A DNA stretch of 64,000 nt from Ralstonia sp. RRA. Lineage in GTDB: Bacteria > Pseudomonadota > Gammaproteobacteria > Burkholderiales > Burkholderiaceae. The DNA lies in contig NZ_CP146091.1 of assembly GCF_037023145.1 (NCBI RefSeq), positions 2,294,001-2,358,000 of the forward strand, given 5' to 3'. A program made the translations under genes and the position numbers. How positions within the stretch are numbered: position 1 is the first letter of the stretch; each line of letters starts with the position of its first letter. This document shows, piece by piece, positions 45,631-55,260 of this stretch. The notes under the pieces are model-generated. The model did no database searches, was not told the origin of the DNA, and was given only the letters and a program-made list of their open reading frames with translations.

Positions 45631-46284
45631 TCAGTAATCCAGACCCCAGTCGACGACGATGCGCTGACCAGCCACATCCACCGACTTCACGTAAACCTCG
45701 ACAAACGGCACGAGCCGCTCGACGTCGCCTTCGCCCACAATGCGCAAAATCTGGTGCGCACCATTGTCGATCAGCCCCGTCACCGTACCGAGCGTTTCCT
45801 GCTGTTCGTTGACGACGGTGGCGCCGATCAGATCGACCCAATAGAACTCGTCGTCATCCGGCGCAGGAAAGTCGGCCCGGCTGACCCACACGGCACAGCC
45901 GCGCAGCGCCTCAGCGACATTGCGATCCGGCACGGCAGGCGAGCCTGCCACCACCGTACCGCTATGCTCGCGCGACGATCCAACGGGGAACACCCGCCAG
46001 TCCGCCGATGCCGCCAACGCACCTGCTGCCGGCTTGAGCCACCAGGCACGAGCGTTAAGCAACGCATCGGCTTCGCCGTGCGGCTGAACCTTGACCCAGC
46101 CGCGAATTCCATAGGCACCGCCCACATAGCCGACCTCGACGAGATCGTCAGGCAGCGCTGGGTTGGTGCCAGCACCCGGGCACATGGCTTGCAAACGCTC
46201 AGCCACCTTTTGCGAGGTCGCCTGCGTTGCAACGGCCACGGGGCCCTTACGTGTCCGAGACGGCGTCGATGCAGCGCGCGTCAC
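45631..46284 (-). CDS. rimM: 16S rRNA processing protein RimM
   Basis: Assembly factor for the 30S head that binds S19. 217 aa. The RimM core is visible: [38 protein letters not shown] and [24 protein letters not shown]. The first 45 residues, from a GTG at 46284, are Ala/Thr-rich and weakly conserved, so a later start is possible; no ribosome site is clear. Second gene of the rpsP operon, between rpsP (46-nt gap) and trmD. Confidence 0.93.
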   Translation of the reverse strand: MTRAASTPSRTRKGPVAVATQATSQKVAERLQAMCPGAGTNPALPDDLVEVGYVGGAYGIRGWVKVQPHGEADALLNARAWWLKPAAGALAASADWRVFPVGSSREHSGTVVAGSPAVPDRNVAEALRGCAVWVSRADFPAPDDDEFYWVDLIGATVVNEQQETLGTVTGLIDNGAHQILRIVGEGDVERLVPFVEVYVKSVDVAGQRIVVDWGLDY

Positions 46285-46330
46285 AGCAGAATGTGCTCGG
46301 ACGGCACCGTCGATCGACGCATGCTAAAAC

Positions 46331-46585
46331 TTAGGCAGCAGCCTTGGCAGCGCCTTGCTTCACCAGACGGGCAACCGTCGGCGACAGCTGAGCGCCAACA
46401 CCTTGCCAGTAGGCCAGGCGGTCTTGCACCAGGCGCAGACCTTCTTCGCCATCCTTGGCGAGCGGGTTGTAGAAACCGACGCGCTCGATGAAACGGCCAT
46501 CACGGCGGTTACGCGAGTCGGTCGCAACGATGTTGAAGAACGGGCGCTTCTTGGAGCCACCGCGGGCCAGACGGATCACGACCAT
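46331..46585 (-). CDS. rpsP: 30S ribosomal protein S16
   Basis: 84-aa small-subunit protein. [41 protein letters not shown] is the classic S16 opening. AGGA lies 8 nt before the ATG at 46585. First gene of rpsP-rimM-trmD-rplS, with a good promoter upstream at 46632-46660. Confidence 0.98.
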   Translation of the reverse strand: MVVIRLARGGSKKRPFFNIVATDSRNRRDGRFIERVGFYNPLAKDGEEGLRLVQDRLAYWQGVGAQLSPTVARLVKQGAAKAAA

Positions 46586-46610
46586 GGATCTATTCCTTGA
46601 AAAACTGAGT

Positions 46611-47804
46611 ATGCGTACAGAGAAACACTTGAGTATAGCGCAATTTTCCAGACCAAACAAACACTTAGGCTGGGCGCGACTAAACGATGGGCAGCCTGCG
46701 TGGCGCAGGCGGTACATACGGACCGCCACTGTGCTTGCAACTTGGCTTGGCGCGGCATTGCCGGCGATGGCCACGTTGCCAATCGAAACGCTGCACGTGC
46801 CTCCGGGCTTCCAGATTGAAGTGTTGACCGATGAGATGCCCTCGGCACGTGAGATGGTGATCTCCCCCGCTGGCACGCTATATGTGGGCAGCCGCGCGGG
46901 CAAAGTCTACGCGATGTCGCTGCAGAAACCTGGCGCGCCAGTGCATGTGGTGGCTTCCGGCCTGCAACTGCCGGTGGGGGTGGCCTGGCGTGACAGCAGC
47001 CTGTATGTGTCGGCCGTGTCGCGCATCGTACGGCTCGATGGCATCGACAAGCGTCTCGACAACCCGCCGGAGCCCGTAGTCGTCAACGACAAGCTGCCCA
47101 CAGAGACGCATCACGGCTGGAAATTCATCGCCTTCGGCCCCGATGGCAAGCTGTACGTGCCAGTGGGCGCACCCTGCAACATCTGCCGCCCGGATGAAAA
47201 CCGTTACGCCAACCTGATGCGCATGAACGCTGATGGCAGTGATCTGGAACTGGTCGCGCGAGGCATCCGCAACACGGTCGGCTTTGACTGGCATCCGAAG
47301 ACGCACGAGCTGTGGTTCACCGACAACGGCCGCGACATGATGGGCGACGACGTACCCGACGACGAACTCAACCGCATCACCTCGCCCAACCCGCATTTCG
47401 GCTATCCGTTCTGCCATGCCGGCGACGTTCCTGATCCGGAGTTCGGCGCGGGCCACCCTTGTAGCAACTACGTACCGCCGGTCGCCAAGCTGGGCGCGCA
47501 CGTGGCAGCGCTCGGTATGCGCTTCTACACCGGCAGCAGCTTCCCGGCCGAGTATCGCAACAACATCTTCATTGCGGAGCATGGCTCGTGGAACCGTTCG
47601 TCCAAGGTCGGCTATCGCGTAATGCGCGTGGTGCTTGATGAAGCAGGCAAGGTCATCCGGCAAGAGCCATTCGTGCAAGGCTGGCTGCAAGGCCAGAGCG
47701 TATGGGGCCGCCCGGCCGACGTGCTCGCCGCGCCAGACGGCAGCCTGCTCGTGGCGGACGATTACGCTGGCGCCGTGTACCGCATCCGCTACATCGGGAA
47801 ATGA
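46611..47804 (+). CDS. Secreted PQQ-dependent sugar dehydrogenase-like protein (sorbosone dehydrogenase family)
   Basis: Soluble six-bladed beta-propeller of the GSDH group; 397 aa from the ATG at 46611. The signal peptide is [21 protein letters not shown], preceded by an unusually long 40-residue lead, so the true start may be a non-ATG codon nearer to 46731. Motifs: [67 protein letters not shown] (PQQ-binding region) and [10 protein letters not shown]. Such proteins oxidise sugars in the periplasm, but many lack proven activity. It is a single gene, divergent from the rpsP operon. Confidence 0.82.
   Translation: MRTEKHLSIAQFSRPNKHLGWARLNDGQPAWRRRYIRTATVLATWLGAALPAMATLPIETLHVPPGFQIEVLTDEMPSAREMVISPAGTLYVGSRAGKVYAMSLQKPGAPVHVVASGLQLPVGVAWRDSSLYVSAVSRIVRLDGIDKRLDNPPEPVVVNDKLPTETHHGWKFIAFGPDGKLYVPVGAPCNICRPDENRYANLMRMNADGSDLELVARGIRNTVGFDWHPKTHELWFTDNGRDMMGDDVPDDELNRITSPNPHFGYPFCHAGDVPDPEFGAGHPCSNYVPPVAKLGAHVAALGMRFYTGSSFPAEYRNNIFIAEHGSWNRSSKVGYRVMRVVLDEAGKVIRQEPFVQGWLQGQSVWGRPADVLAAPDGSLLVADDYAGAVYRIRYIGK
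46632..46660 (-). promoter_or_regulatory. Sigma-70 promoter of the rpsP operon
   Basis: On the minus strand: -35 TTGTTT (46660-46655), 17-nt spacer, -10 TATACT (46637-46632). Transcription would start about 40 nt before rpsP. The segment overlaps the 5' part of the plus-strand sugar dehydrogenase frame if that starts at 46611. Confidence 0.8.
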
Positions 47805-47996
47805 TGCAAGCGTCGCCTACCGCCTGGGCAACGCGTGCGGGAAACATCTCGTTACATAGGAAACCTTTGGACAGTGGATGCGACCTGAGTGAAGCCTTAC
47901 ATTGACAGGCATGAACACGTACTGCTGCTCTCTTGCTCAAGCTGAAACAAAGGCGGTACGTGGCGCTTTCGAACCCTCGTCAGACAGGAGATAGCC

Positions 47997-48398
47997 ATGC
48001 CGATCCGTGCATTGCTTCGCCCCTTGGCGACAGGTGTTCTGATTGTCGCCTCTGCGGGCGCCCTGGCAGCCAACGCATCGGCGCGTCAGGCCGCCGTTGC
48101 CTTCACAGAAACCGCTATGCCAACATGGCCGCAACCCGCCAATGCTGCGGCGCAAGCGCGCCCGCTGGTAGCGCAGGTGTTCTTTGTCGACGCGCGAGCT
48201 GATCAAGCCCGCATCCGCGCGCAGATGGAGCGCATGGAAGCACGCGCGCGCGCCGACGACCGTCTCAACGGCCGCGTACAACCCCGCGAAGGCGGCGGCC
48301 GCAGTGACTGGCAGCAGCAACAGGAACGCGAACGCATGCACCAGGAACGCGGCAATGGCGATCGGGGCGGCGACTGGCGTGGCTCACGCCGGGGCTGA
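47997..48398 (+). CDS. Small secreted protein, Arg/Gln/Gly-rich, unknown function
   Basis: A 133-aa exported protein. Signal peptide MPIRALLRPLATGVLIVASAGALAANA (cleavage about ALA-AN). The mature part has an Ala-rich half and a C-terminal half of mixed charge: RIRAQMERMEARARADDR (helical), then QQQQERERMHQERGNGDRGGDWRGSRRG, strongly polar and disordered. No Cys, no known domain. A GGAGATAGCC ribosome-site region precedes the ATG. Stands alone between the sugar dehydrogenase and a very small gene. Confidence 0.65.
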   Translation: MPIRALLRPLATGVLIVASAGALAANASARQAAVAFTETAMPTWPQPANAAAQARPLVAQVFFVDARADQARIRAQMERMEARARADDRLNGRVQPREGGGRSDWQQQQERERMHQERGNGDRGGDWRGSRRG

Positions 48399-48529
48399 CC
48401 GCCGCGCAAGCCCCCCTCATTTCACATCGCGGAACTTGCCCGGAGCATCTCAGTCGTATTGAATGGTAGACGGCACACGTTTGGCGTGTCCCTTCCATCA
48501 CACCAATCACAACGACAACAGGTGCTTCA

Positions 48530-48712
48530 ATGCTGTCCCAACTCCACCGCCATGTGCGGCTTCTGCTGGGTCTGATATGGACCTCGGCCTTCATGCTGAT
48601 GCTTGCCCACTTGCTCTACGGCGAAGTCAGCCTGCGCCAACAAGCGCCTCAACTGCTGCAAGACCTGACGGCTTCGATGAACGTGCCGTCGCTGCGTCTG
48701 GTTCCGATTTAG
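48530..48712 (+). CDS. Possible small single-helix membrane protein
   Basis: 60 aa with one hydrophobic helix (about 11-29, LLLGLIWTSAFMLMLAHLL) and an amphipathic tail. The upstream AGG is 8 nt from the ATG and weak. It is a possible gene because it sits alone between two genes on the same strand and has a sensible membrane profile; there is no family match I recognise, so it may be spurious. Confidence 0.35.
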   Translation: MLSQLHRHVRLLLGLIWTSAFMLMLAHLLYGEVSLRQQAPQLLQDLTASMNVPSLRLVPI

Positions 48713-48900
48713 TGCCCCTGCCCTTCCCGCCACAGCCCCATCGCAACGCTGTGCGCGTCCGGCCGAACTGAAGGCCACCTCCCCCGATTGCTGATGCGTC
48801 CCTGAGACGCGCCCCGGTGCCGCCCCTAGGCTGCGTCGCGGTTCATGTTGGGCGTAGAATCGCGGCGCTGTGTTGTCTTGCCGTGTGTTCTCCGCCTGCC

Positions 48901-49356
48901 ATGCCTACGACCGCTCTTCAGAAAAAATCCAAGCTGCTGACCGTGCTGCTCGCCTTCCTGTTCGGGAGCGTGGGCGCGCATCGTTTCTATCTCAAGGGCG
49001 GACGCGACTTCTGGGCGTGGTCGCAAGTCTTTGCCATGGTGCTCGGCGCGGTTGGCGTGGCACTCCTGCTGTCGACCCAGCGCGCCAGCGTGCCGGGCTG
49101 GGTCTGCGCGATCATCGGGGGCGCTTCATTGCTGGCAGGGTTCCTGTCGGCGCTGGTGTATGGCCTGCGCCCAGACGACAAATGGGATGCACAGTTCAAT
49201 GCCGACGGCACGCCCACGCAATCCGGCTGGCCCGTCGTGATGCTGACCATCCTTACGCTGATGATTGGTACGGGCCTGCTGATGGCCGGCCTCGCCATCA
49301 CGTTCCAGACCTACTTCGAAACGCAAGTGCAGGCAGCGAAAGAGTTGTCGCAGTAA
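48901..49356 (+). CDS. TM2 domain membrane protein
   Basis: A 151-aa protein with an N-terminal TM2 module: KLLTVLLAFLFGSVGAHRFYLKGGRDFW, in which the short loop G-HRFY-G between two helices is diagnostic. Two further hydrophobic segments follow (about 60-85 and 110-135), separated by a polar GLRPDDKWDAQFNADGTPTQSG loop. Function of TM2 proteins is not settled. ATG at 48901 (MPTTALQKKSK) is chosen since the earlier in-frame codons give an unlikely Cys/Ala-rich lead. It abuts the convergent radical SAM gene with no gap. Confidence 0.85.
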   Translation: MPTTALQKKSKLLTVLLAFLFGSVGAHRFYLKGGRDFWAWSQVFAMVLGAVGVALLLSTQRASVPGWVCAIIGGASLLAGFLSALVYGLRPDDKWDAQFNADGTPTQSGWPVVMLTILTLMIGTGLLMAGLAITFQTYFETQVQAAKELSQ

Positions 49357-50481
49357 TCAGAACAAACTGCCCTGACGCTCATCAACCGGTTTTCTTGGTT
49401 TGATTGCGCGTGCGGGCGGTTTGAACTGCGACGTGTCCAGCACCAGCTCGTTGTAGCGATGGTAGCTATAACCGAGCTTGTCGGCGGCCTTGTAGAAGCG
49501 CTGCCGCAGCAGATCTGCCCAGATGCCGGTGCCGCGCATGCGCGTGCTGAAATCCGCCTTGTAGTCCTGCCCGCCATGTAGGTCACGGATGCGGTTCATT
49601 ACACGTTGCGCGCGGTCGGGAAAATGCGCCATCAGCCAATCCTGGAACACCGCGTTCAGTTCATTCGGCAGGCGCAGCACGATGTAGCTCGCGTACGTGG
49701 CGCCCGCCTCGCGTGAGGCTTCCAGAATCTGCTCCATATGGTCGTCGGTGATGAACGGGATCATCGGCGCGACGCTCACCCCTACCGGAATGCCTGCTTC
49801 AGCCAACGTGCGGATCGTGCGCAGGCGGCGCGATGGTGTGGCTGCGCGCGGCTCGAGCTTGCGCGCAAGCTCCGAATCCAACGTCGTGATCGTCACCGCG
49901 GCAACGACGAGGTTCTTCGCCGCCATCGGCGCGAGCAGATCGATATCGCGTTCGATCAACGTCGATTTGGTGATCAGCCCGACTGGGTGATCGCAATCGT
50001 GCAGCACCTGCAGCACGTCGCGCGTGATGCGCAACTCGCGCTCGATCGGTTGATACGCGTCGGTGTTCACGCCCAGCGCAATCGCCTCGCAACGGTAGCC
50101 GGGCTTGGCCAATGTCTCACGCAGCACCTCGGCAGCGTTGGTTTTGGCGAACAGCTTGGTCTCGAAATCGAGGCCCGGCGATAGCTCAAGGTACGCGTGC
50201 GTAGGCCGCGCGAAGCAATACACGCAACCGTGTTCGCAGCCGCGATACGGATTGAGCGACACGCTGAACGGAATATCCGGCGATTGGTTGTGGCTCAGGA
50301 TCGAGCGCGCACGCTCAATGGAGACAGAGGTCTCGATGCGCGGCGGCGTGTCTTCCGGATCGAGCTGCCCGACAAGCGGCTGCCAGCCGTCGTCGACGCG
50401 CGTGCGTTCGTCGCGTTCGAAGCGGCCTTGCAGATTGGAAGTGGCGCCGCGCCCCTTGCGGGGGATGCGGCGATCGGACAT
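49357..50481 (-). CDS. PA0069-type radical SAM protein
   Basis: A 374-aa radical SAM enzyme of the PA0069/SplB-like group. The iron-sulfur motif CEHGCVYC (Cys-X3-Cys-X2-Cys) lies near residue 85 in NPYRGCEHGCVYCFARPTHAYLELSPGLDFE, which is the group signature, and LITKSTLIERDIDLL with a SAM-binding beta-strand follows. C-terminal part has HRYNELVLDTSQF. The reaction is not known; relatives resemble spore photoproduct lyase in layout. The ATG at 50481 is preferred to a GTG three codons earlier. Its stop directly abuts the stop of the TM2 gene. Confidence 0.88.
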   Translation of the reverse strand: MSDRRIPRKGRGATSNLQGRFERDERTRVDDGWQPLVGQLDPEDTPPRIETSVSIERARSILSHNQSPDIPFSVSLNPYRGCEHGCVYCFARPTHAYLELSPGLDFETKLFAKTNAAEVLRETLAKPGYRCEAIALGVNTDAYQPIERELRITRDVLQVLHDCDHPVGLITKSTLIERDIDLLAPMAAKNLVVAAVTITTLDSELARKLEPRAATPSRRLRTIRTLAEAGIPVGVSVAPMIPFITDDHMEQILEASREAGATYASYIVLRLPNELNAVFQDWLMAHFPDRAQRVMNRIRDLHGGQDYKADFSTRMRGTGIWADLLRQRFYKAADKLGYSYHRYNELVLDTSQFKPPARAIKPRKPVDERQGSLF

Positions 50482-50563
50482 ATCGGGCACAGCGGAATGG
50501 GAATCGGATGCGGGGCCCGTCGATCCTATCGCATCCGCCTCCGTTCCGCTGGCGTGGCGTCGA

Positions 50564-52183
50564 CTACGCTTCCGGGTCGAGTTTCACTTCCCAGAGCGAC
50601 TTGCCGTCGAGGTCGTGCAGCGATACGTGCATCGTGCGCGTGGCTGGATCGATCTTCGCGCGGCCGTAGTACTGCTGCAACGCGGCCGGCGACTGGTTCT
50701 GCGGATTGTCCTTGGGGATACTGACGTAGCGCAGGTCCGGCCCGAAGGTCTGATCGACCTCGTTCGGGCCGAACGTGCCGGCGTTGATCGGCCCACCGAC
50801 GAATTCCCAGAACGGCTTGAACTCCGTGAACTTGGCGCGCGACGGGTGGTAGTACGTGGCCTGCGCGTAGTGCACATCGGCCGTCACCCACACCACGTTC
50901 TGGATGTTCTCCTGCTTGATGAAGCGCAGGATCTCGGCCAGCTCCAGCTCGCGGCCGGACGGTACGCCGTCATCGGCATTGGCCCACGCTTCATAGGTGC
51001 CTTTGGGCACGTCCGGGTTCAGGTCGGGCACCACCAGCGAGATCGGCATGTCGCTCGCAATCACCTTCCACGTCGCCTTCGATTGCTTGAGCGATTGCTT
51101 GAGCCACGCCGTCTGCTTCGGGCCGAGGAAAGCGGAATCGGCATCCAGCGTGGTCTGCCGGTTTGGTGAATTGCGACCGCGGTAGCTGCGCTCATCCAGC
51201 ATGAACACGTCGAGCAGCGGACCGTACTGGAATGCGCGGTAGATCTGCTCCGGGTCGACCGGGTTGAAGCGGAACGGGTTGTATTCGAACATCGCCTGCT
51301 TCGCGCGGGCGGCCAGCACGGATGCGCTGCGTTCTTGATAGCGCTTTTCCTCTGGGCCGATCTGCTGGCCGGGGTACCAGTTGTTGCGCACCTCGTGATC
51401 GTCCCACTGCACTAGGAACGGCACCTCGGCTGCAAATGCGCGCTTGTTCTTGTCAAGCTGGTTGTAGGCGAAAGCGCCGCGGTAGTCGTCGAGCGTTTGC
51501 GCGACGTGCGACTTCGCTTCGGTGACAAGGTTGGTCCACAGCGAGCCATCGGGCAGCTTCACCTCGGCTTCGATCGGACCGTCGGCGTAGATCTGGTCGC
51601 CGGAGTGGATGAAGAAGTCGGGCGATTCGCGCCGCATGGCTTCGTACAGGCGATAGCCGCCGAAGCGCTCGTTGATGCCCCAACCCTGGCCCGCTTCGTC
51701 GCCGGAGAACACGAAACAGATCGGGCGGTTGGCATGCACGGGCGCAGTATGAAAGCGGCCGACGACGGGTTCGCTGTACGCTTTCTCGTGCACGAGATCC
51801 TGGAAGCGGACGCGGTAGAACAGGTTGGCTCCAGCAGGCAAGCCGGTGAGATCGACACGCGCGGTCAGTCCGCTGGTTTCGATGGCGGTCGGGCCAACGC
51901 GGCGGACGACCTTCTTGAAGGCGGCATCGGTCGAATATTCGACGATCATGCGGGCCGGGCGATCCGTGCGGCTCCAGACGATGGCGCTGTTGGCGGTGGT
52001 GTCGCCGCTCATTACGCCGCCGGGCACTTGCGGGCGCAGGCGTTCAGAAGTGACTGCGGCGGGCGCAACGCTCTGGGCCAGCACGTCACCGATGCGCGAG
52101 CCGAGCAGCGCAGTGCCGCTGGCGGAGACAAGACCCTTGATGAGTGTGCGGCGGTTCGGCTTGAAGATCAGCTGGTCGGACAT
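50564..52183 (-). CDS. phoD: Alkaline phosphatase D family protein (PhoD)
   Basis: A 539-aa Ca/Fe-dependent phosphatase/phosphodiesterase of the PhoD family. It has a Tat signal, NRRTLIKGLVSASG (residues 10-23), in place of a Sec signal, followed by a PhoD N-terminal Ig-like domain (VPGGVMSGDTTANSAIVWSRTD) and the metallophosphatase domain with FSGDEAGQG, DFFIHSGDQIYADGPIE, WDDHEVRNN and TADVHYAQATYY. Exported folded with its metal centre. A phosphate-starvation role is known for the family; no Pho box is evident in the short upstream gap. Confidence 0.92.
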   Translation of the reverse strand: MSDQLIFKPNRRTLIKGLVSASGTALLGSRIGDVLAQSVAPAAVTSERLRPQVPGGVMSGDTTANSAIVWSRTDRPARMIVEYSTDAAFKKVVRRVGPTAIETSGLTARVDLTGLPAGANLFYRVRFQDLVHEKAYSEPVVGRFHTAPVHANRPICFVFSGDEAGQGWGINERFGGYRLYEAMRRESPDFFIHSGDQIYADGPIEAEVKLPDGSLWTNLVTEAKSHVAQTLDDYRGAFAYNQLDKNKRAFAAEVPFLVQWDDHEVRNNWYPGQQIGPEEKRYQERSASVLAARAKQAMFEYNPFRFNPVDPEQIYRAFQYGPLLDVFMLDERSYRGRNSPNRQTTLDADSAFLGPKQTAWLKQSLKQSKATWKVIASDMPISLVVPDLNPDVPKGTYEAWANADDGVPSGRELELAEILRFIKQENIQNVVWVTADVHYAQATYYHPSRAKFTEFKPFWEFVGGPINAGTFGPNEVDQTFGPDLRYVSIPKDNPQNQSPAALQQYYGRAKIDPATRTMHVSLHDLDGKSLWEVKLDPEA

Positions 52184-52255
52184 GGCGGCTCCGCAGGTTG
52201 GCGTTGAGTGGTGAGGGTGCCGCCCAGCGTAAGTCGCTTCCGTGACAACGCTACG

Positions 52256-52753
52256 TCACCCGCCCTCTTCCGTCACGTCGATGGCGAGCGTCTCCTTGAT
52301 CTCTTCCATCACGATGTAGCTCTTGGACTGCACCGCGCCCGGAAGCTGCAAAAGGATGTCGCCCAGCAGGCGGCGGTATTCGCTCATCTCGCGGATGCGC
52401 GCCTTGATGAGGTAATCGAAATCGCCCGAGACAAGGTGACACTCCAGCACCTCCGGAATGCGCAGCACCTCGCGCCGGAACTGCTCGAACATGTTGCCGG
52501 CTTTGCTGCCCAGGCTGATCTCCACAAACACCAGCAGCGAAGCACCCAGCATGGCCGGGTTCAGGCGTGCGTAATAGCCGAGGATGAAGCCCTCGCGCTC
52601 CAGGCGTTTGACGCGCTCGATGCACGGCGTGATGGTCAGGCCGACGGCATCCGACAGGTCTTTCATGGAGAGCCGACCGTCCTTCTGCAGCAGATCGAGG
52701 ATGCGGCGGTCGAGCTTGTCGAGGGCCCGGACGGGCTTGCGCTGGGTTCGCAT
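52256..52753 (-). CDS. Lrp/AsnC family regulator, probable regulator of dadA
   Basis: A 165-aa leucine-responsive-type regulator: winged HTH in LDKLDRRILDLLQKDGRLSMKDLSDAVGLTITPCIERVKRLE (about 14-57), then the RAM ligand/oligomerisation domain. Start at 52753 (MRTQRKPVRALD) is the family start. It is divergent from dadA over 122 bp, with an inverted repeat in the gap, the same layout as Lrp or DadR with dadA in other proteobacteria, so it likely answers to alanine or leucine. Confidence 0.92.
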   Translation of the reverse strand: MRTQRKPVRALDKLDRRILDLLQKDGRLSMKDLSDAVGLTITPCIERVKRLEREGFILGYYARLNPAMLGASLLVFVEISLGSKAGNMFEQFRREVLRIPEVLECHLVSGDFDYLIKARIREMSEYRRLLGDILLQLPGAVQSKSYIVMEEIKETLAIDVTEEGG

Positions 52754-52786
52754 GAACGAAAACGCTCCAAATTCGAAGTTGTTCCT

Positions 52787-52809
52787 GTTTCCTGAAAATA
52801 TACAGAAAC
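52787..52809. promoter_or_regulatory. Candidate Lrp-type operator between lrp-like gene and dadA
   Basis: An imperfect inverted repeat with arms GTTTCCTG and CAGAAAC around AAAATATA, in the AT-rich centre of the divergent gap. The CTG-(A/T)8-CAG core is like the Lrp consensus. Binding is inferred. Confidence 0.45.
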
Positions 52810-52875
52810 AATTGCTGGTTATGTGCGAATACGATAGCGACATCTATCGCAAATGCATCCCCGGGGAGTATCACC

Positions 52876-54165
52876 ATGCGCGTGCTCGTTCTTGGTAGCG
52901 GCGTGATCGGCGTGACGAGCGCCTATTACCTGGCCCGCGCCGGCCATGAAGTCACCGTCGTCGACCGTGAAGCCGGTCCGGCGCTGGAGACGAGCTTTGC
53001 CAATGCCGGACAGATCTCGCCGGGCTACGCATCGCCGTGGGCTGCACCGGGCGTACCGCTCAAGGCCATCAAGTGGATGTTCCAGAAGCACGCGCCGCTC
53101 TCCATCCGCCCCGACGGCACCCTCTTCCAGCTCAAGTGGATGTGGCAGATGCTGCGCAACTGTGATGCCGCCAGCTACGCGCAGAACAAGGAGCGCATGG
53201 TCCGCCTGGCTGAGTACAGCCGCGACTGCATCCGCGACCTGCGCGCCGACACCGGCATCGCCTACGAAGGCCGCCAGCAAGGCACGCTGCAAATCTTCCG
53301 CACCCAGCAACAGCTCGACGGCGCCGCGAACGACATCGCCGTGCTCGAGCGCGCTGGCGTGCCCTACGAACTGCTTTCGCGCGAAGACCTCGTGCGCAGT
53401 GAACCGGGCCTGGCCGCCACCCGCCACAAGCTGGCTGGCGGCCTGCGCCTACCCAATGACGAAACGGGCGATTGCCAGCTCTTCACCACGCGCTTGGCCG
53501 ACATGGCTGAGAAGCTGGGCGTGCGCTTCCGTTTCAACAGCACCATCAACAGCCTGATCTTCAAGAACGACGCCGTGCGCGGCGCGCTGGTCGACGGGCA
53601 GCCGATGGAAGCCGACCTCGTGGTCGTGGCGCTGGGCAGCTACAGCTCGCCGTTCCTGAAGAATCTGGTGAACGTGCCGGTCTATCCGCTCAAGGGTTTC
53701 TCGATCACCGTGCCGATGACGGACGCAGCCAAGAGCCCCGTCTCCACCATCCTGGACGAAACCTACAAGGTAGCGGTGACGCGCTTTGACGACCGCATCC
53801 GCGTGGGCGGCATGGCGCAGATCGTCGGCTACGACAAGCGCCTGGACCCGGGCAAGCGCAACACGCTGGAGTTCGTGGTGAACGATCTGTTCCCGGGCGC
53901 CGGCGATGTGTCGCGTGCGTCGTTCTGGACCGGCCTGCGCCCGATGACGCCGGATGGCACGCCGATCGTCGGCCAGACGCCAGTGCGCGGCCTGTGGCTC
54001 AACACCGGCCACGGTACGCTGGGTTGGACCATGGCCTGCGGCTCGGGCAAGCTGCTGTCAGATCTGGTGTCGGGCCGCTCGCCGGCGATTCGCGCGGATG
54101 ACCTGTCGGTGTATCGCTATCTGGGCGGTGCGCCGATGCCTGCGACCAAGCCCGCATTGGCCTGA
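52876..54165 (+). CDS. dadA: D-amino acid dehydrogenase small subunit (DadA)
   Basis: FAD-dependent, membrane-associated enzyme that oxidises D-alanine and other D-amino acids to 2-oxo acids, feeding electrons to quinone. 429 aa. [32 protein letters not shown] is the Rossmann FAD motif; [25 protein letters not shown] is the DadA signature; the C-terminal [14 protein letters not shown] and [17 protein letters not shown] close the FAD site. GGGGAG lies 7 nt before the ATG. No alanine racemase (dadX) follows; a terminator ends the gene. Confidence 0.96.
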   Translation: MRVLVLGSGVIGVTSAYYLARAGHEVTVVDREAGPALETSFANAGQISPGYASPWAAPGVPLKAIKWMFQKHAPLSIRPDGTLFQLKWMWQMLRNCDAASYAQNKERMVRLAEYSRDCIRDLRADTGIAYEGRQQGTLQIFRTQQQLDGAANDIAVLERAGVPYELLSREDLVRSEPGLAATRHKLAGGLRLPNDETGDCQLFTTRLADMAEKLGVRFRFNSTINSLIFKNDAVRGALVDGQPMEADLVVVALGSYSSPFLKNLVNVPVYPLKGFSITVPMTDAAKSPVSTILDETYKVAVTRFDDRIRVGGMAQIVGYDKRLDPGKRNTLEFVVNDLFPGAGDVSRASFWTGLRPMTPDGTPIVGQTPVRGLWLNTGHGTLGWTMACGSGKLLSDLVSGRSPAIRADDLSVYRYLGGAPMPATKPALA

Positions 54166-54187
54166 TCGGCTACGCCATCGCCATGAG

Positions 54188-54217
54188 AAAGGGAGGCCGA
54201 AGCCTCCCTTTCTTTTT
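54188..54217. terminator. Bidirectional terminator between dadA and araC-type gene
   Basis: Stem AAAGGGAGGC with GCCTCCCTTT around CGAA (TTCG on the minus strand), then TCTTTTT. The same 24-nt sequence recurs at 56699-56722. Confidence 0.9.
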
Positions 54218-54223
54218 GCCTGC

Positions 54224-55147
54224 TCAAACCCACAGCCGGTAAGCCCAGAAGGCCTCGTCCTCGACAAAGCGCTCGACAAACTCACTTGGGGAAAAGCCCG
54301 TGATGCGCTTGGCCGTGCGACTGAAATGCGCCTGGTCGGCAAACCCTTCATCCTGGGCCAGTGCGGCCCAATCGAACGGCGCACCGGCTGCGTGCCGATC
54401 CATCGCGGCAAAATAGACGCCTTCGGTTTTCACCAGGGCTTGCCACTCGCGCAAAGACCGTCCGCTAAAGGTCTTGATGCGTCGCTCCACTTGGCGTGGA
54501 CTCTGTGTGCGCCGCCACTCATGCGCCTGCCATGCCAGACGCTGGACCCAATGCCGGCCTGCTCTGCGCAGCGACGACACCATCGTGTCCTGTCCCTGTA
54601 GCGTGTGCCAGCGCGCAGCAAGATGCTGCTCCAATACAGCCAGCACAGCCGCATCGTCATGGGTATCGAGCAACGCATCCAGCAACGGATGCCACACGGC
54701 GCCCAGTACGGTATAGGCGTCGACAAAGCGGTCCGCTGCCACAGCCATGTCGACGCCGAACAAGGTCTGCGCGACATCCGCCGTCAAGCAGATCATGCCG
54801 CCACGCCCAGTGGTCGGTGCCCACGTCACTGTAGGCAGGGATTGACTGCCTGACAGCACCGCCGCCATACCAAACGGCCGCCATTGCGGCCCGCCATCGG
54901 TACGCTCGACAAGTCCTGCATCCATGCCCTGAAACCACGACAGCGACACCATGGGCGACGCAGGAAAATGAGACAGGCGCTGCGCATCGGTCAACGCAAA
55001 TCCCCGCGTGTCACGGCACAGAATGGCCACGATGGCGCCCTGCAAAGCAGGCGGCGCAAGATGCAGCCGCGTACCCGGTACGCGGCCATCGTGCACAACA
55101 CGTGGCGCTCGCGCGAGGGGATCCGGGCACTCGAATTGAGAGGACAT
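54224..55147 (-). CDS. AraC family regulator, probable regulator of the divergent P450
   Basis: A 307-aa regulator with a large, unassigned N-terminal sensing part and an AraC-type C-terminal pair of helix-turn-helix units (about 195-300): QVERRIKTFSGRSLREWQALV for the first, and FADQAHFSRTAKRITGFSPSEFVE for the second. The first recognition helix is less regular than usual, while the second matches the PF00165 pattern well. The ATG at 55147 is divergent from the P450 gene with a 113-bp gap, so it probably controls that gene in response to a P450 substrate. Confidence 0.85.
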   Translation of the reverse strand: MSSQFECPDPLARAPRVVHDGRVPGTRLHLAPPALQGAIVAILCRDTRGFALTDAQRLSHFPASPMVSLSWFQGMDAGLVERTDGGPQWRPFGMAAVLSGSQSLPTVTWAPTTGRGGMICLTADVAQTLFGVDMAVAADRFVDAYTVLGAVWHPLLDALLDTHDDAAVLAVLEQHLAARWHTLQGQDTMVSSLRRAGRHWVQRLAWQAHEWRRTQSPRQVERRIKTFSGRSLREWQALVKTEGVYFAAMDRHAAGAPFDWAALAQDEGFADQAHFSRTAKRITGFSPSEFVERFVEDEAFWAYRLWV

Positions 55148-55260
55148 GGCGGCGCAGTATAGGCAGGTGCCGGACAGGTGTCGATGTCGTTTGCGTTCAA
55201 GACAGGTCACGCCGCCAGGCGAACAATGCCAGACATGCCCAGATACACCTGGAGACCCAG

